Shown here: in pieces, positions 16,237 through 25,501 of the stretch
How positions within the stretch are numbered: the first letter of the stretch is position 1
How the letters are laid out: every line of letters begins with the position of its first letter
DNA from: Rugamonas rivuli
Lineage (GTDB): Bacteria > Pseudomonadota > Gammaproteobacteria > Burkholderiales > Burkholderiaceae_D
DNA length: 64,000 nucleotides
Assembly: GCF_009380165.1 (NCBI RefSeq)
Contig: NZ_WHUF01000004.1
Coordinates: forward strand, 744,001 to 808,000
Direction of reading: 5' to 3'
Notes under the pieces: model-generated
The model's input: only the letters and a program-made list of their open reading frames with translations
Databases searched by the model: none
What the model was told of the DNA's origin: nothing
Translations under genes and position numbers: made by a program

Positions 16237-17784
16237 TTACGGGTGCAGCGGCGTGAACAGGCTCTTGCACGACGCGCTCAACTCGCCGCGCATGACCATA
16301 CCCTTGGCGGCCTCGATGTCCGGCGCGAAGAAGCGGTCGGCGTCGAAGAACGGCACCTTCTGGCGCAGCTGCGCATGTACGTGCTCCAGGTGCGGCGAGG
16401 TTTTCAGCGGACGGTGGAAGTCGATGCCCTGCGCCGCGGCCAGCAGCTCGATGCCGATGATGACAGCGGTATTGTGCGCCATGTCGTCCAGGCGGCGTGC
16501 CGCGTAGGTCGCCATGCTGACGTGGTCTTCCTGGTTGGCCGAAGTCGGGATCGAATCGACGCTGCCAGGATGGGCCAGCGACTTGTTCTCGGACGCCAGC
16601 GCGGCGGCGGTGACGTGGGCGATCATGAAGCCCGAGTTCACGCCCGGATCGCGCACCAGGAACGGCGGCAGGCCGGACAAGGTGGCGTCGATCAGCAGCG
16701 CGATGCGGCGTTCGGAGATGGCGCCGATTTCGGCGATCGCCAGCGCCAGCGTGTCGGCGGCGAAGGCCACCGGCTCGGCGTGGAAGTTACCGCCCGAGAC
16801 CACCACCGACAGCTCGCCGTCCTTGAACAGCAGCGGATTGTCGGTGACGGCGTTGGCTTCGATCAGCAGCGTGCGCGAGGCGTTGTTGATGATGTCCCAG
16901 CAGGCGCCCATGACTTGCGGCTGGCAGCGCAGGCAGTACGGGTCTTGCACGCGCTCGTCGCCGACCAGGTGCGAGGCGCGGATCGCGCTGTTGCTGACCA
17001 GTTGGCGATAGATGGAGGCGGCGGCGATCTGGCCCGGCTGGCCGCGCACTTCGTGCACGCGGGCGTCGAACGGCGAATCGGAACCCTTGGCCGCGTCCAG
17101 CGACAGCGCGCCGGACACCATGCCCGCTTCCAGCAGGCGCTCGGCCATGAACAGGCCATGCAGCGCCAGCGCGGTCGACACCTGGGTGCCGTTGATCAGC
17201 GCCAGGCCTTCTTTCGCGGCCAGCACCACAGGGGCGATGTTGGCGGCTTTCAGTGCATCGGCGGCCTGCATCAGCTCACCGTTGACGCGCACTTCGCCCA
17301 CGCCCAGCATCGCCAGCGTCATGTGCGACAGCGGTGCCAGGTCGCCCGAGGCGCCGACCGAACCCTTGGCCGGAATGGCCGGCATGATGCCGGCGTTGTA
17401 CAGCGCGATCAGCGTGTCGATGATCAGCGGACGCACGCCCGAGTAGCCGCGCGCCAGGCTGCCGATTTTCATCAGCAGGATCAGGCGGCAGACCGCGTCC
17501 GACAGCAGCTCGCCGGTGCCGACCGAGTGCGACAGGATCAGGTTGCGCTGCAGCTGCTCCAGCTTCTCGTCCGGGATGCGGGTCTTGGCCAGCAGGCCGA
17601 AACCGGTATTGATGCCGTAGGCGGCATCGCCCTTGGCGACGATGGCGCGCACGGCGGCGGCCGATGCTTCGATAACTGGATAGGCTTCGGCGGCCAGCGA
17701 CAGCGGGCCGGCGGCGGTCCACACGGCGCGCAGTTCGGTCAGGGTCATCGCGCCCGGTTTCAGGGTCAGTGCATTTGGTTTCAT
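16237..17784 (-). CDS. hutH: Histidine ammonia-lyase
   Basis: 515 residues. The Ala145-Ser146-Gly147 triplet (GSVGASGDLAPLSHM) forms the MIO electrophile. The YGINTGFG motif with the catalytic Tyr is near residue 56, and the conserved SANQEDHVSM loop is near residue 415. It deaminates histidine to urocanate. It is the second gene of the operon, 13 bases after hutU. Confidence 0.98.
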   Translation of the reverse strand: MKPNALTLKPGAMTLTELRAVWTAAGPLSLAAEAYPVIEASAAAVRAIVAKGDAAYGINTGFGLLAKTRIPDEKLEQLQRNLILSHSVGTGELLSDAVCRLILLMKIGSLARGYSGVRPLIIDTLIALYNAGIMPAIPAKGSVGASGDLAPLSHMTLAMLGVGEVRVNGELMQAADALKAANIAPVVLAAKEGLALINGTQVSTALALHGLFMAERLLEAGMVSGALSLDAAKGSDSPFDARVHEVRGQPGQIAAASIYRQLVSNSAIRASHLVGDERVQDPYCLRCQPQVMGACWDIINNASRTLLIEANAVTDNPLLFKDGELSVVVSGGNFHAEPVAFAADTLALAIAEIGAISERRIALLIDATLSGLPPFLVRDPGVNSGFMIAHVTAAALASENKSLAHPGSVDSIPTSANQEDHVSMATYAARRLDDMAHNTAVIIGIELLAAAQGIDFHRPLKTSPHLEHVHAQLRQKVPFFDADRFFAPDIEAAKGMVMRGELSASCKSLFTPLHP

Positions 17785-17797
17785 AGGTACTCTCGAA

Positions 17798-19501
17798 TTA
17801 TTTAATCATTGGGAGATTCAGGCCGTTGCGCTTGGCGCAGGCGACCGCAGTCTCGTATCCCGCATCGGCGTGACGCATCACGCCCGAACCGCTGTCGTTG
17901 ACCAGCACGCGCGCCAGGCGCTTGGCGGCGGCGTCGGTGCCATCGGCCACGATCACCACGCCGGAGTGCTGCGAATAGCCCATGCCCACGCCGCCGCCGT
18001 GGTGCAGCGACACCCAGGTCGCGCCGCCGGCGGTGTTGAGCAGCGCGTTCAGCAGCGGCCAGTCGGAGACGGCGTCGGTGCCGTCCTTCATGCTTTCGGT
18101 TTCGCGGTTAGGGCTGGCGACGGAGCCGGTGTCCAGGTGGTCGCGGCCGATGACAACCGGCGCTTTCAGTTCGCCGTTGCGCACCATCTCGTTGAAGGCC
18201 AGGCCGGCGATGTGACGCTCGCCCAGGCCCAGCCAGCAGATACGCGCCGGCAGGCCCTGGAAGGCGATGCGCTCGCGCGCCATGTCCAGCCAGCGGTGCA
18301 CATTGGCGTGGTGCGGGAACAGCTCCTTGATCTTGGCGTCGGTCTTGTAGATGTCTTCCGGATCGCCGGACAGCGCCACCCAGCGGAACGGGCCACGGCC
18401 TTCGCAGAACTGCGGGCGGATATAGGCCGGCACGAAGCCTGGGAAATCGAAGGCGTTCTTGACGCCGTGGTCGAACGCCACCTGGCGGATGTTGTTGCCG
18501 TAGTCGACCACCTTGGCGCCCAGCGCCTGGAAGTCCAGCATCGCCTGCACGTGCACCGCGCACGATGCGGTGGCGGCGGCCTTCAGTGCTTCGTGGCGGG
18601 CGGCGTCGTGCTGCGCGGTCTTCCACTGGTCGACCGACCAGCCTTGCGGCAGGTAGCCGTTGATCAGGTCATGGGCCGAGGTCTGGTCGGTGACGACGTC
18701 CGGCACGATGCCGCCGGCCTTGGCGCGGCGCACCAGTTCCGGCAGCACGTCGGCCGCGTTGCCCAGCAGGCCGATGGAGATGGCGTCGCCATTGGCCTTG
18801 TGCAGTTTGATCAGTTCCAGCGCCTCGTCGATGCTGGCGGCCTGCTTGTCCAGATAGCGGGTGCGCAGGCGGAAGTCGATGCTGCTTTGCTGGCACTCGA
18901 TGGTCAGCGACACGGCGCCGGCCATGGTCGCGGCCAGCGGCTGTGCGCCGCCCATGCCGCCCAGGCCTGCGGTCAGCACCCAGCGGCCTTTGAGGTCGCC
19001 GCCGAAATGCTGGCGGCCCGCTTCGGCGAAGGTTTCGAAGGTGCCCTGCACGATGCCCTGGGTGCCGATGTAGATCCACGAGCCGGCCGTCATCTGGCCG
19101 TACATGAACAGGCCTTTGCGGTCCAGTTCATTGAAGTGTTCCCAGTTGGCCCATTTCGGCACCAGGTTGGAATTGGCGATCAGCACGCGCGGTGCGTCTT
19201 CGTGGGTCTGGAACACGCCGACCGGTTTGCCGGACTGGATCAGCAGGGTTTGATTGTCTTCCAGCTCGCGCAGCGAGGCCAGGATCTGGTCGTAGCATTC
19301 CCAGTTGCGGGCGGCGCGGCCGATGCCGCCGTAGACCACCAGGTGTTTGGGGTTTTCCGCCACTTCCTTGTCCAGATTATTCTGGATCATGCGGTAGGCC
19401 GCCTCGGCGCCCCAGTTTTTACAGGTGCGCTCGGGTCCGCGAGGGGCGCGGATTTCGCGGCTGGCGTCAAAACGTGGATCGCTGTCTAAATGGGTCGTCA
19501 T
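17798..19501 (-). CDS. hutU: Urocanate hydratase
   Basis: 567 residues. The NAD site TAGLGGMGGAQPLAATMAGA (about residues 172-191), the conserved ICWLGLGER with its catalytic-region Cys near 410, and NDSGSGVMRHADAGYE at the C-terminus are all present. It hydrates urocanate to imidazolonepropionate. The ATG at 19501 is preceded by AGGAGC and gives the family N-terminus. It is the first gene of the operon, with a promoter and HutC-type operator 75-100 bases upstream. Confidence 0.98.
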   Translation of the reverse strand: MTTHLDSDPRFDASREIRAPRGPERTCKNWGAEAAYRMIQNNLDKEVAENPKHLVVYGGIGRAARNWECYDQILASLRELEDNQTLLIQSGKPVGVFQTHEDAPRVLIANSNLVPKWANWEHFNELDRKGLFMYGQMTAGSWIYIGTQGIVQGTFETFAEAGRQHFGGDLKGRWVLTAGLGGMGGAQPLAATMAGAVSLTIECQQSSIDFRLRTRYLDKQAASIDEALELIKLHKANGDAISIGLLGNAADVLPELVRRAKAGGIVPDVVTDQTSAHDLINGYLPQGWSVDQWKTAQHDAARHEALKAAATASCAVHVQAMLDFQALGAKVVDYGNNIRQVAFDHGVKNAFDFPGFVPAYIRPQFCEGRGPFRWVALSGDPEDIYKTDAKIKELFPHHANVHRWLDMARERIAFQGLPARICWLGLGERHIAGLAFNEMVRNGELKAPVVIGRDHLDTGSVASPNRETESMKDGTDAVSDWPLLNALLNTAGGATWVSLHHGGGVGMGYSQHSGVVIVADGTDAAAKRLARVLVNDSGSGVMRHADAGYETAVACAKRNGLNLPMIK

Positions 19502-19574
19502 GGTGGCTCCTGCTCCTGAGTGAGTGGGACCGGCTACGGGCGCAACCATGCACGCGCAGCCAGCGCATCCTCAA

Positions 19575-19603
19575 AGGATAAGTTGTATATACAACCAAGT
19601 CAA
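19575..19603 (-). promoter_or_regulatory. hut operon promoter with HutC-type operator in the spacer
   Basis: Read on the minus strand: -35 TTGACT (19598-19603), a 17-bp spacer and -10 TATCCT (19575-19580). The spacer contains the perfect palindrome GTTGTATATACAAC (19582-19595), which includes TGTATATACA. That fits the TGTA-N2-TACA pattern known for HutC of pseudomonads. Bound repressor would cover the RNA polymerase site, and urocanate is the usual inducer. The leader to the hutU ATG would be roughly 65 bases. Confidence 0.75.
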
Positions 19604-19641
19604 TCAGTTTTTAAACGATCCCAGGGAGCCAGAACCCCGAG

Positions 19642-21336
19642 TCAGTCCGGCCGCTTGTCTTTTTTGTACACCCGCTTGCCGCCCATCCAGGTTTGCAGCA
19701 CCTGTGTCTTGCCGATTTGCTCGGCCGGCACCTTGAACAGGTCGCGGTCGATCAGGATGAAGTCGGCCCACTTGCCCGGCTCCAGCGTGCCGATGACGTT
19801 TTCCTGGTGCGCCGCATACGCCGCATCCAGGGTGAAGCAGCGGAAGGCTTCGGTCAGCGTCATCGCCTGGTTCTTGTACCAGCCGCCGGCCGGCACGCCG
19901 GCGTTGTTCTGCCGCGTGACCGCAGCATGCAAGCCCTCGAACGGATTCGGCGACTCCACCGGGAAATCCGAACCGCAGGCGATGCGCGAGCCCTGATCCA
20001 GGAAGGTCCGCCACGCATACGCGCCCTTGATGCGCTCATGCCCCACGCGCTGCTCGGCCATGTTCTGGTCCGAGGTCGCATGCGTCGGCTGCATCGACGG
20101 CACGATGCCCAGCGCCTTGAAGCGCGGGATGTCCTCCAGCGCCACCACCTGCGCATGCTCGATGCGATGGCGCAGTTCGACGTTGTTGTATTTCGGGATC
20201 AGCTGCGCGTAGGCGTCCAGGATCTGCCGGTTGCCCGCGTCGCCGATGGCGTGCACATTGACCTGGTAGCCGGCCTTCATGGCCTTGTTCATCTTGGCCT
20301 GCATCTCTGCGTTCGGATAGAACAGCAGCCCCTTGGTCGACGGCATGTCGGAATACGGCGCCAGCAAGGCCGCGCCACGGCTGCCCAGCGCGCCGTCCGA
20401 GTACAGCTTGACGGCGGCCAGCGCATACACGTCGTTGGCGTAGGACTTGAGCGGCCCCTCCTTGGACAGCTCGTCGAAATCGGCCGCCGTATCGCCGATC
20501 ATCGCGTAGACGCGCGTGGTCAGCTTGCCGTGGTCGGCGTAGTCGCGATACAGGTCATCCTGCACCACGCGGATGCCGGCGTCGTGCACGCTGGTCAGGC
20601 CCACCTTGGACAGCGCGGCCAGCGCGTGGTCCAGCATGCCGCGCGCCTCGTTCGGCGTCGGCAGCGGCACCACCTTGTTGACCAGCTCCATGGCGGCGTC
20701 CACCAGCACGCCGCTAGGCTTGCCGGCGGCGTCGCGCTCGATCTTGCCGCCCTTCGGGTCCGGCGTATTCCTGTCGATGCCGGCCATTTCCAGCGCCTTG
20801 GTGTTGACCCAGACCGCATGGCCATCGACGCGGCTCAGCAACACCGGACGGTCGCCCACCACCGCGTCCAGCTCGGCGGCGGTCGGGAAGCGGCCCAGCT
20901 TCCACACTTCCTGGTTCCAGCCGAAGCCCCGGATCCAGGCGTTTTTCGGGTGCGTCCGGCTGAATTCCCCCACCGCCCGCACTGCGCCGCCCAAGGTCGT
21001 GGCGCTGAACAACTCCACGCCGGAAGCGATTTCACCCAGTTCGAACACGTGGCCATGGGCGTCGATCAGGCCTGGCAGCAGGGTCTTGCCCTGCGCATCG
21101 ATGTGCTCCGCCTTCGGCAGCCGGGCGGCCGTTTCCCTCTCGCTGCCCACCGCGACGATGCGGCCCAGGTCATCGAACGCCAGCGATGTGAAGCGCTGCA
21201 AGGTACCCGCCGCGTTCAGCGTATAGCCGTTGGCATGGTCGATGATGGTGTCGGCCTGCGCCTGCGGCAGGACGGCGGACAAGGCCAGGCTGACGGCTGC
21301 GGCCAGCGGAGCGGGCGAAAACAGGGGTGCGCGCAT
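19642..21336 (-). CDS. Exported YtcJ-like amidohydrolase
   Basis: 564 residues. A signal peptide spans about residues 1-28 (ending PQAQA). The metal-binding motif GLIDAHGHVFELGE follows near residue 90, then VKLYSDGALGSRGAALL with the family's lysine, VNVHAIGDAGNRQ, RIEHAQVV and IACGSDFPVE. These match the YtcJ/Amidohydro_3 group, whose natural substrates are mostly unknown. The signal peptide places it in the periplasm. It lies just upstream of the hut promoter and reads in the same direction, but has no known link to histidine use. Confidence 0.85.
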   Translation of the reverse strand: MRAPLFSPAPLAAAVSLALSAVLPQAQADTIIDHANGYTLNAAGTLQRFTSLAFDDLGRIVAVGSERETAARLPKAEHIDAQGKTLLPGLIDAHGHVFELGEIASGVELFSATTLGGAVRAVGEFSRTHPKNAWIRGFGWNQEVWKLGRFPTAAELDAVVGDRPVLLSRVDGHAVWVNTKALEMAGIDRNTPDPKGGKIERDAAGKPSGVLVDAAMELVNKVVPLPTPNEARGMLDHALAALSKVGLTSVHDAGIRVVQDDLYRDYADHGKLTTRVYAMIGDTAADFDELSKEGPLKSYANDVYALAAVKLYSDGALGSRGAALLAPYSDMPSTKGLLFYPNAEMQAKMNKAMKAGYQVNVHAIGDAGNRQILDAYAQLIPKYNNVELRHRIEHAQVVALEDIPRFKALGIVPSMQPTHATSDQNMAEQRVGHERIKGAYAWRTFLDQGSRIACGSDFPVESPNPFEGLHAAVTRQNNAGVPAGGWYKNQAMTLTEAFRCFTLDAAYAAHQENVIGTLEPGKWADFILIDRDLFKVPAEQIGKTQVLQTWMGGKRVYKKDKRPD

Positions 21337-21441
21337 CGATACTCTCCATTCAGAAGCAAGTAACAGAGTGTAGCGAACTTTGAGCCGGGGTCAATCAAAC
21401 TCTAGGTACAATGGCGCATTCGCCGCTCTCTAACCACATCC

Positions 21442-23268
21442 GTGTCCAGCCGATCCCTCTATTTACGCCTGCTTAAACAATTCAGCCCCTACGCCTGGAT
21501 CGGGTTCGCCACCCTGTTGGCGGTCGGCCTGGCCGCCGCCGCCGACGTTTTATTGATACGCCAACTGCAAAACGTGGTCGACGCCCTGGCGCCATCGCAC
21601 ACCCTGGGCGGCGCGCGCCCGTCCGCCGGCCTGCTGGCCGAGGTGCAGGAATGGCTGCGCCAGATGCTGCCGCACGACCCGGTCAACGCCGCACTGTGGT
21701 CGATACCGGCGGTGATCTTCGGGCTGGCCGTGATGCGCATGTTTTCCAGCTTCGCCGGCGAATACGGCGCCGCGTGGCTGAGCAGCCGGGTGCAGGCCAA
21801 TCTGCGCGAGCTGATGTTCGCCCGCATCATGCGCCTGCCGAACGGCTATTTCGACCAATCCTCCACCGGCACCACGCTGTCGCGCGTGGCCTTCGACGCC
21901 GCCCAGGTGGCGCAGGCCGGCCTCACCGTGGTCAACGTGGCGGTGCGCGATTCGGTCGCCACCATCGGCTACCTGGCCACGCTGTTCATCGTCGACTGGC
22001 AACTGGCCCTGTTCTGCCTTGGCCTGCTGCCGATGGTGGCCATCATCGTCACCTTCGCCGGCCGCCGCATGCGCCACCTGAGCAAGAGCGCGCAGGCCGC
22101 CATGGGCTACCTGACCAATGTGCTCGACGAGAGCATCAGCGGCCAGCGCGTGGTGAAGATCTTCGGCGGCCAGAAGTACGAGCAGGCGCGCTTCGACGGC
22201 GTGGTCAAGCTCAATCGCCAGCTGGCGGTCAAGCACGCGGCGACGTCGGCGCTCAACTCCGGCATCATCATGCTGCTGATCGGGATCACGCTGTCGTCGG
22301 TGATCTACTTCGCGCTGCTGCGCGCGCAGGCCGGCGCGCTGACGCCGGGCGCCTTCGTGGCCTTCATGTCGTCGCTGATGGCGATGCAGTCGCCGATCAA
22401 GAACCTGACCAAGATTAACGAACCGATGCAGCGCGGCCTGGCCGCCGCCGAATCGGTGTTCGGCCTGATCGACACCGAAGCCGAAGCCGATACCGGCACC
22501 CGCAAAGTGGAGCGCGCAGTAGGCCGCCTGGCGCTGGAGGACGTGAGCTTCCACTATAGCGCCGATGCCGACGCCAAGCCGGCGCTGGACCGCGTGTCGC
22601 TCGACATCGCCGCCGGCGAGACGGTGGCCCTGGTCGGCAGCTCCGGCAGCGGAAAGACCACGCTGGCAGGCCTGCTGCCGCGCTTCTACGATGTCAGCTC
22701 GGGCAGCATCAAGCTCGATGGCGTCGACCTGCGCGACTACACCATGGCCTCATTGCGCCAGCAGATCGCGCTGGTCAGCCAGGATGTGGTGCTGTTCAAC
22801 GACACGCTGGCCGCCAACATCGCGTACGGCGATCCGGAACCGTCGATGCAGCGCATCGAAGCGGCGGCGCGCGCCGCGCACGCGCACGAATTCATCGAGC
22901 GCCAGGCCGATGGCTACAACACCTCGGTCGGCGAGAACGGCCTGCGGCTGTCGGGCGGCCAGCGCCAGCGCCTGGCGATCGCGCGCGCGCTGTACAAGAA
23001 CGCACCCATCCTGATCCTGGACGAGGCGACCAGCGCGCTGGATACGGAATCGGAACGCCTGGTGCAGGCGGCATTGGAAGTACTGATGCAGGGCCGCACG
23101 ACGGTGGTGATCGCGCACCGCCTGTCGACCATCGAGAACGCCGACCGCATCGTGGTGCTGGACGGCGGCCGCATCGCCGAAGTGGGCAGCCACGATGCGC
23201 TGCTGGCGCAGCACGGCATCTACGCCCGCCTGTATCAAACGCAGAAGAGCGTTCAGGCGGCGTCATAA
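21442..23268 (+). CDS. msbA: Lipid A export ABC transporter, permease/ATPase
   Basis: 608 residues from a GTG start. Residues 1-330 hold six membrane helices. The ATPase domain has Walker A VGSSGSGKTT near residue 397, the signature LSGGQRQRLAIARAL near 503 and Walker B ILILDEATSALD near 525. Domain order and length fit MsbA, the flippase moving lipid A-core across the inner membrane. It stands alone; lpxK is not in the adjacent sequence. Other type IV ABC exporters look similar, so the symbol is probable rather than certain. Confidence 0.85.
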   Translation: MSSRSLYLRLLKQFSPYAWIGFATLLAVGLAAAADVLLIRQLQNVVDALAPSHTLGGARPSAGLLAEVQEWLRQMLPHDPVNAALWSIPAVIFGLAVMRMFSSFAGEYGAAWLSSRVQANLRELMFARIMRLPNGYFDQSSTGTTLSRVAFDAAQVAQAGLTVVNVAVRDSVATIGYLATLFIVDWQLALFCLGLLPMVAIIVTFAGRRMRHLSKSAQAAMGYLTNVLDESISGQRVVKIFGGQKYEQARFDGVVKLNRQLAVKHAATSALNSGIIMLLIGITLSSVIYFALLRAQAGALTPGAFVAFMSSLMAMQSPIKNLTKINEPMQRGLAAAESVFGLIDTEAEADTGTRKVERAVGRLALEDVSFHYSADADAKPALDRVSLDIAAGETVALVGSSGSGKTTLAGLLPRFYDVSSGSIKLDGVDLRDYTMASLRQQIALVSQDVVLFNDTLAANIAYGDPEPSMQRIEAAARAAHAHEFIERQADGYNTSVGENGLRLSGGQRQRLAIARALYKNAPILILDEATSALDTESERLVQAALEVLMQGRTTVVIAHRLSTIENADRIVVLDGGRIAEVGSHDALLAQHGIYARLYQTQKSVQAAS

Positions 23269-23356
23269 AAAGTTATATAGAAATTACAATTGACGACAAT
23301 TGAACCGTAGTTTTTGCTTGATAATCAAGTTCCATTCGAACTGATCGCATGCAAGC

Positions 23357-24613
23357 ATGGTCACGGGTACATCCTCATTATCGACAATTCAGAAAATCCA
23401 ACACTTCCTTTTGCTCCTTGGCTTGTTCATCGCGAACAGCCATGGGGCGATGGCCGAATCGGTACCAGTGCGCCGTGCACAGGAAGTGTACGTGCGGAAC
23501 CAGGAAAATACACCATTGAGGCCGCACGCCATGCTTGGTACCTCCGACCAGGGTATCGTTGTCGCAGGCGGTTCCGGCGCAAGCAAACAAGCATGGGCGA
23601 TCAAACTCAACGCGAATGACCAGATGGAGTGGCGCTATTTTCGGGAAGCGCCCATCGACGAACGGAAGGCTGCCGAAAGTGGTTTTAACCCACCTGAGTT
23701 TCGCGGCGTGGTGGAGATGGCCGACGGCAGCATATTCTTGTGCGGGAACACCGCCTTCATGCCGGGCAAGGTCAGGATATTTTTGACCCACCTGAACCGC
23801 AAAGGCCAGTTGATCACCGAGCACTACCTCGAATCGCAACGCCAGGCCACTGGCTTGAATTTTACCGTTGCAGCTTGCGTGGCATGGGACGATGGCGTCG
23901 CCGTCTTCAGCGTTGAAGGGCATGCGCCGGAGCCTGGCGCAGTCGGCGAGGTCTCGGGCTCAAGTTATCTGATGACCGCCCTTGACCGAACTGGCAGACT
24001 CAAATGGGAACGTGCTATTCCGACCCTGAGCAAAGGCTTCTCGCCGGACCCGGATGGAATGGTTCTCTTGGTTGCAGAAAAATCCTTGCTAGTCTCGGCT
24101 ACCAACAACATCGGCACGGAAGTGATTCGCATTGATGCCAGTGGCTCCATCGTCGCACACCGGAAAATGGACAAGCGTTTTCTTCTGGTCCGTAACACCC
24201 CTGTCAATTCAAAGGTTAAGCTATACGGCTCCTCTCCAGCCGATGACAACGCGCTCAACACATTGGTATCGCTGTCCGCAGATCTAAGCGTTGTCTCCAG
24301 CATTGAGGGGCCGTATCCAAAGAACTTTGCGGCTAGCCAAATCTTTGAAAGGCAAAATGGATCGCTGCTGATGTTTGGTTCCAATATCCATTTTTTTGGT
24401 GACCGATTGCGGCAAGGCGTCCGCCAGGTAGACGCCTCCCTGCAAACGGAAAGGAACCGCACGCCGAACCTGGCATATCGATACAAAGGGGGGGCCATAT
24501 ACACGGCGTGCGCCCGGCAAACCGGGAATGAGTTCGCTTATGCAGTGGAGGTTTGGCCGCGATTAGATAAGCGAACCGACATGGCGGGTACGGCAGTTCA
24601 TCGTATCGACTAG
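23357..24613 (+). CDS. Secreted protein of unknown function, possible beta-propeller
   Basis: 418 residues. A hydrophobic segment LLLLGLFIANSHGAMA (about residues 18-33) looks like a signal peptide. The rest has repeated short beta patterns such as GIVVAGGSG, SIFLCGNTAF and SLLMFGSNIHF, suggesting propeller blades. The sequence is visibly less GC-rich than msbA before it or the oxygenase gene after it. No clear ribosome site supports this ATG, so the exact start is uncertain. No family is recognised. Confidence 0.7.
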   Translation: MVTGTSSLSTIQKIQHFLLLLGLFIANSHGAMAESVPVRRAQEVYVRNQENTPLRPHAMLGTSDQGIVVAGGSGASKQAWAIKLNANDQMEWRYFREAPIDERKAAESGFNPPEFRGVVEMADGSIFLCGNTAFMPGKVRIFLTHLNRKGQLITEHYLESQRQATGLNFTVAACVAWDDGVAVFSVEGHAPEPGAVGEVSGSSYLMTALDRTGRLKWERAIPTLSKGFSPDPDGMVLLVAEKSLLVSATNNIGTEVIRIDASGSIVAHRKMDKRFLLVRNTPVNSKVKLYGSSPADDNALNTLVSLSADLSVVSSIEGPYPKNFAASQIFERQNGSLLMFGSNIHFFGDRLRQGVRQVDASLQTERNRTPNLAYRYKGGAIYTACARQTGNEFAYAVEVWPRLDKRTDMAGTAVHRID

Positions 24614-24631
24614 TACAATTGCGCACCGTGT

Positions 24632-25501
24632 TCAGGCGGCATCGTGAAAGATCAGTCCCAGCGTATGTCTTGAGCCGGTGCGCAGCCGGCTCACCCCATG
24701 CCGCATGCTGACCCGGTAGACCCCGCGCCCACCCTGCGCCGGCCGGTGGTTGACGGGGAAGATCACCATGTCGCCGCGCTTCAGCGGCACCACCTCCACC
24801 CGCGACTGCATGCGCGGGCGCTGCTCGGTCAGCACGAACTCCCCTCCTTCGAAGTCCTTGCCCGGTTGGCTCAACAGAATCGCGGCCTGCAACGGGAACA
24901 CGTGGTCGCCGTATAAATCCTGGTGCAGGCAGTTGTAGTCGCCGGGGCCGTATTGCAGCATCAGCGGCGTCGGGCGCTGCTGGCCGGCGGCGTGGCAGCG
25001 CGCCAGAAAGTCGGCATGGTCGGCCGGGAAGCGCGCTTCCATGTCCATCGCCTCGTGCCAGCGGTTGGCGATATCGGCCAGCGGGCCATACAGCGATTGC
25101 CTCAGCGCCGCGATCATCGACGGCAGCGGGTAGCGGAAGTACTGGTACTCGCCGCTGCCGAAGCCGTGCTGCGACATCACCACCCGGCTGCGGAACAGCG
25201 ACGCCTGTCCATACTGCGCGGCCATGGCGATGCACTCGTCGGCGGTCAGCATGCCGGGCACGATGGCGTAGCCGTGGGCATTGAGCTCGTCGGCGATGGA
25301 CTGCCAGTCCAGACCCGCCACATGCACCGCGATGCCGGCCGCTGCGCCGACCGCCTTGCGGGCGCTGGCGGCGGCAGCGGCAGCGTCGGCGGTGGCGACA
25401 TCAGCGCCGGCCGGCGGCGAAGGCGCCACGCTCACCGGCGGCATCTTGCGCGGCTTGCGCTCGGCCGCACCGCCGCCGAAATCGAATTCCCCGTTCTTCA
25501 T
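24632..25501 (-). CDS. 2OG-Fe(II) oxygenase (COG3826-like)
   Basis: 289 residues. An Ala-rich N-terminal 60 residues is followed by the oxygenase core. The Fe-binding HxD is in NCLHQDLYGDHVFPLQ (about residue 195). The distal His and the 2-oxoglutarate-binding Arg lie in SMRHGVSRLRTGSRHTLG near the C-terminus. The ATG overlaps the ada stop codon (ATGA), so it should be co-translated with the alkylation-response regulator. It is not a typical AlkB by motif, although AlkB belongs to the same superfamily. A role in alkylation damage is inferred from context. Confidence 0.82.
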   Translation of the reverse strand: MKNGEFDFGGGAAERKPRKMPPVSVAPSPPAGADVATADAAAAAASARKAVGAAAGIAVHVAGLDWQSIADELNAHGYAIVPGMLTADECIAMAAQYGQASLFRSRVVMSQHGFGSGEYQYFRYPLPSMIAALRQSLYGPLADIANRWHEAMDMEARFPADHADFLARCHAAGQQRPTPLMLQYGPGDYNCLHQDLYGDHVFPLQAAILLSQPGKDFEGGEFVLTEQRPRMQSRVEVVPLKRGDMVIFPVNHRPAQGGRGVYRVSMRHGVSRLRTGSRHTLGLIFHDAA

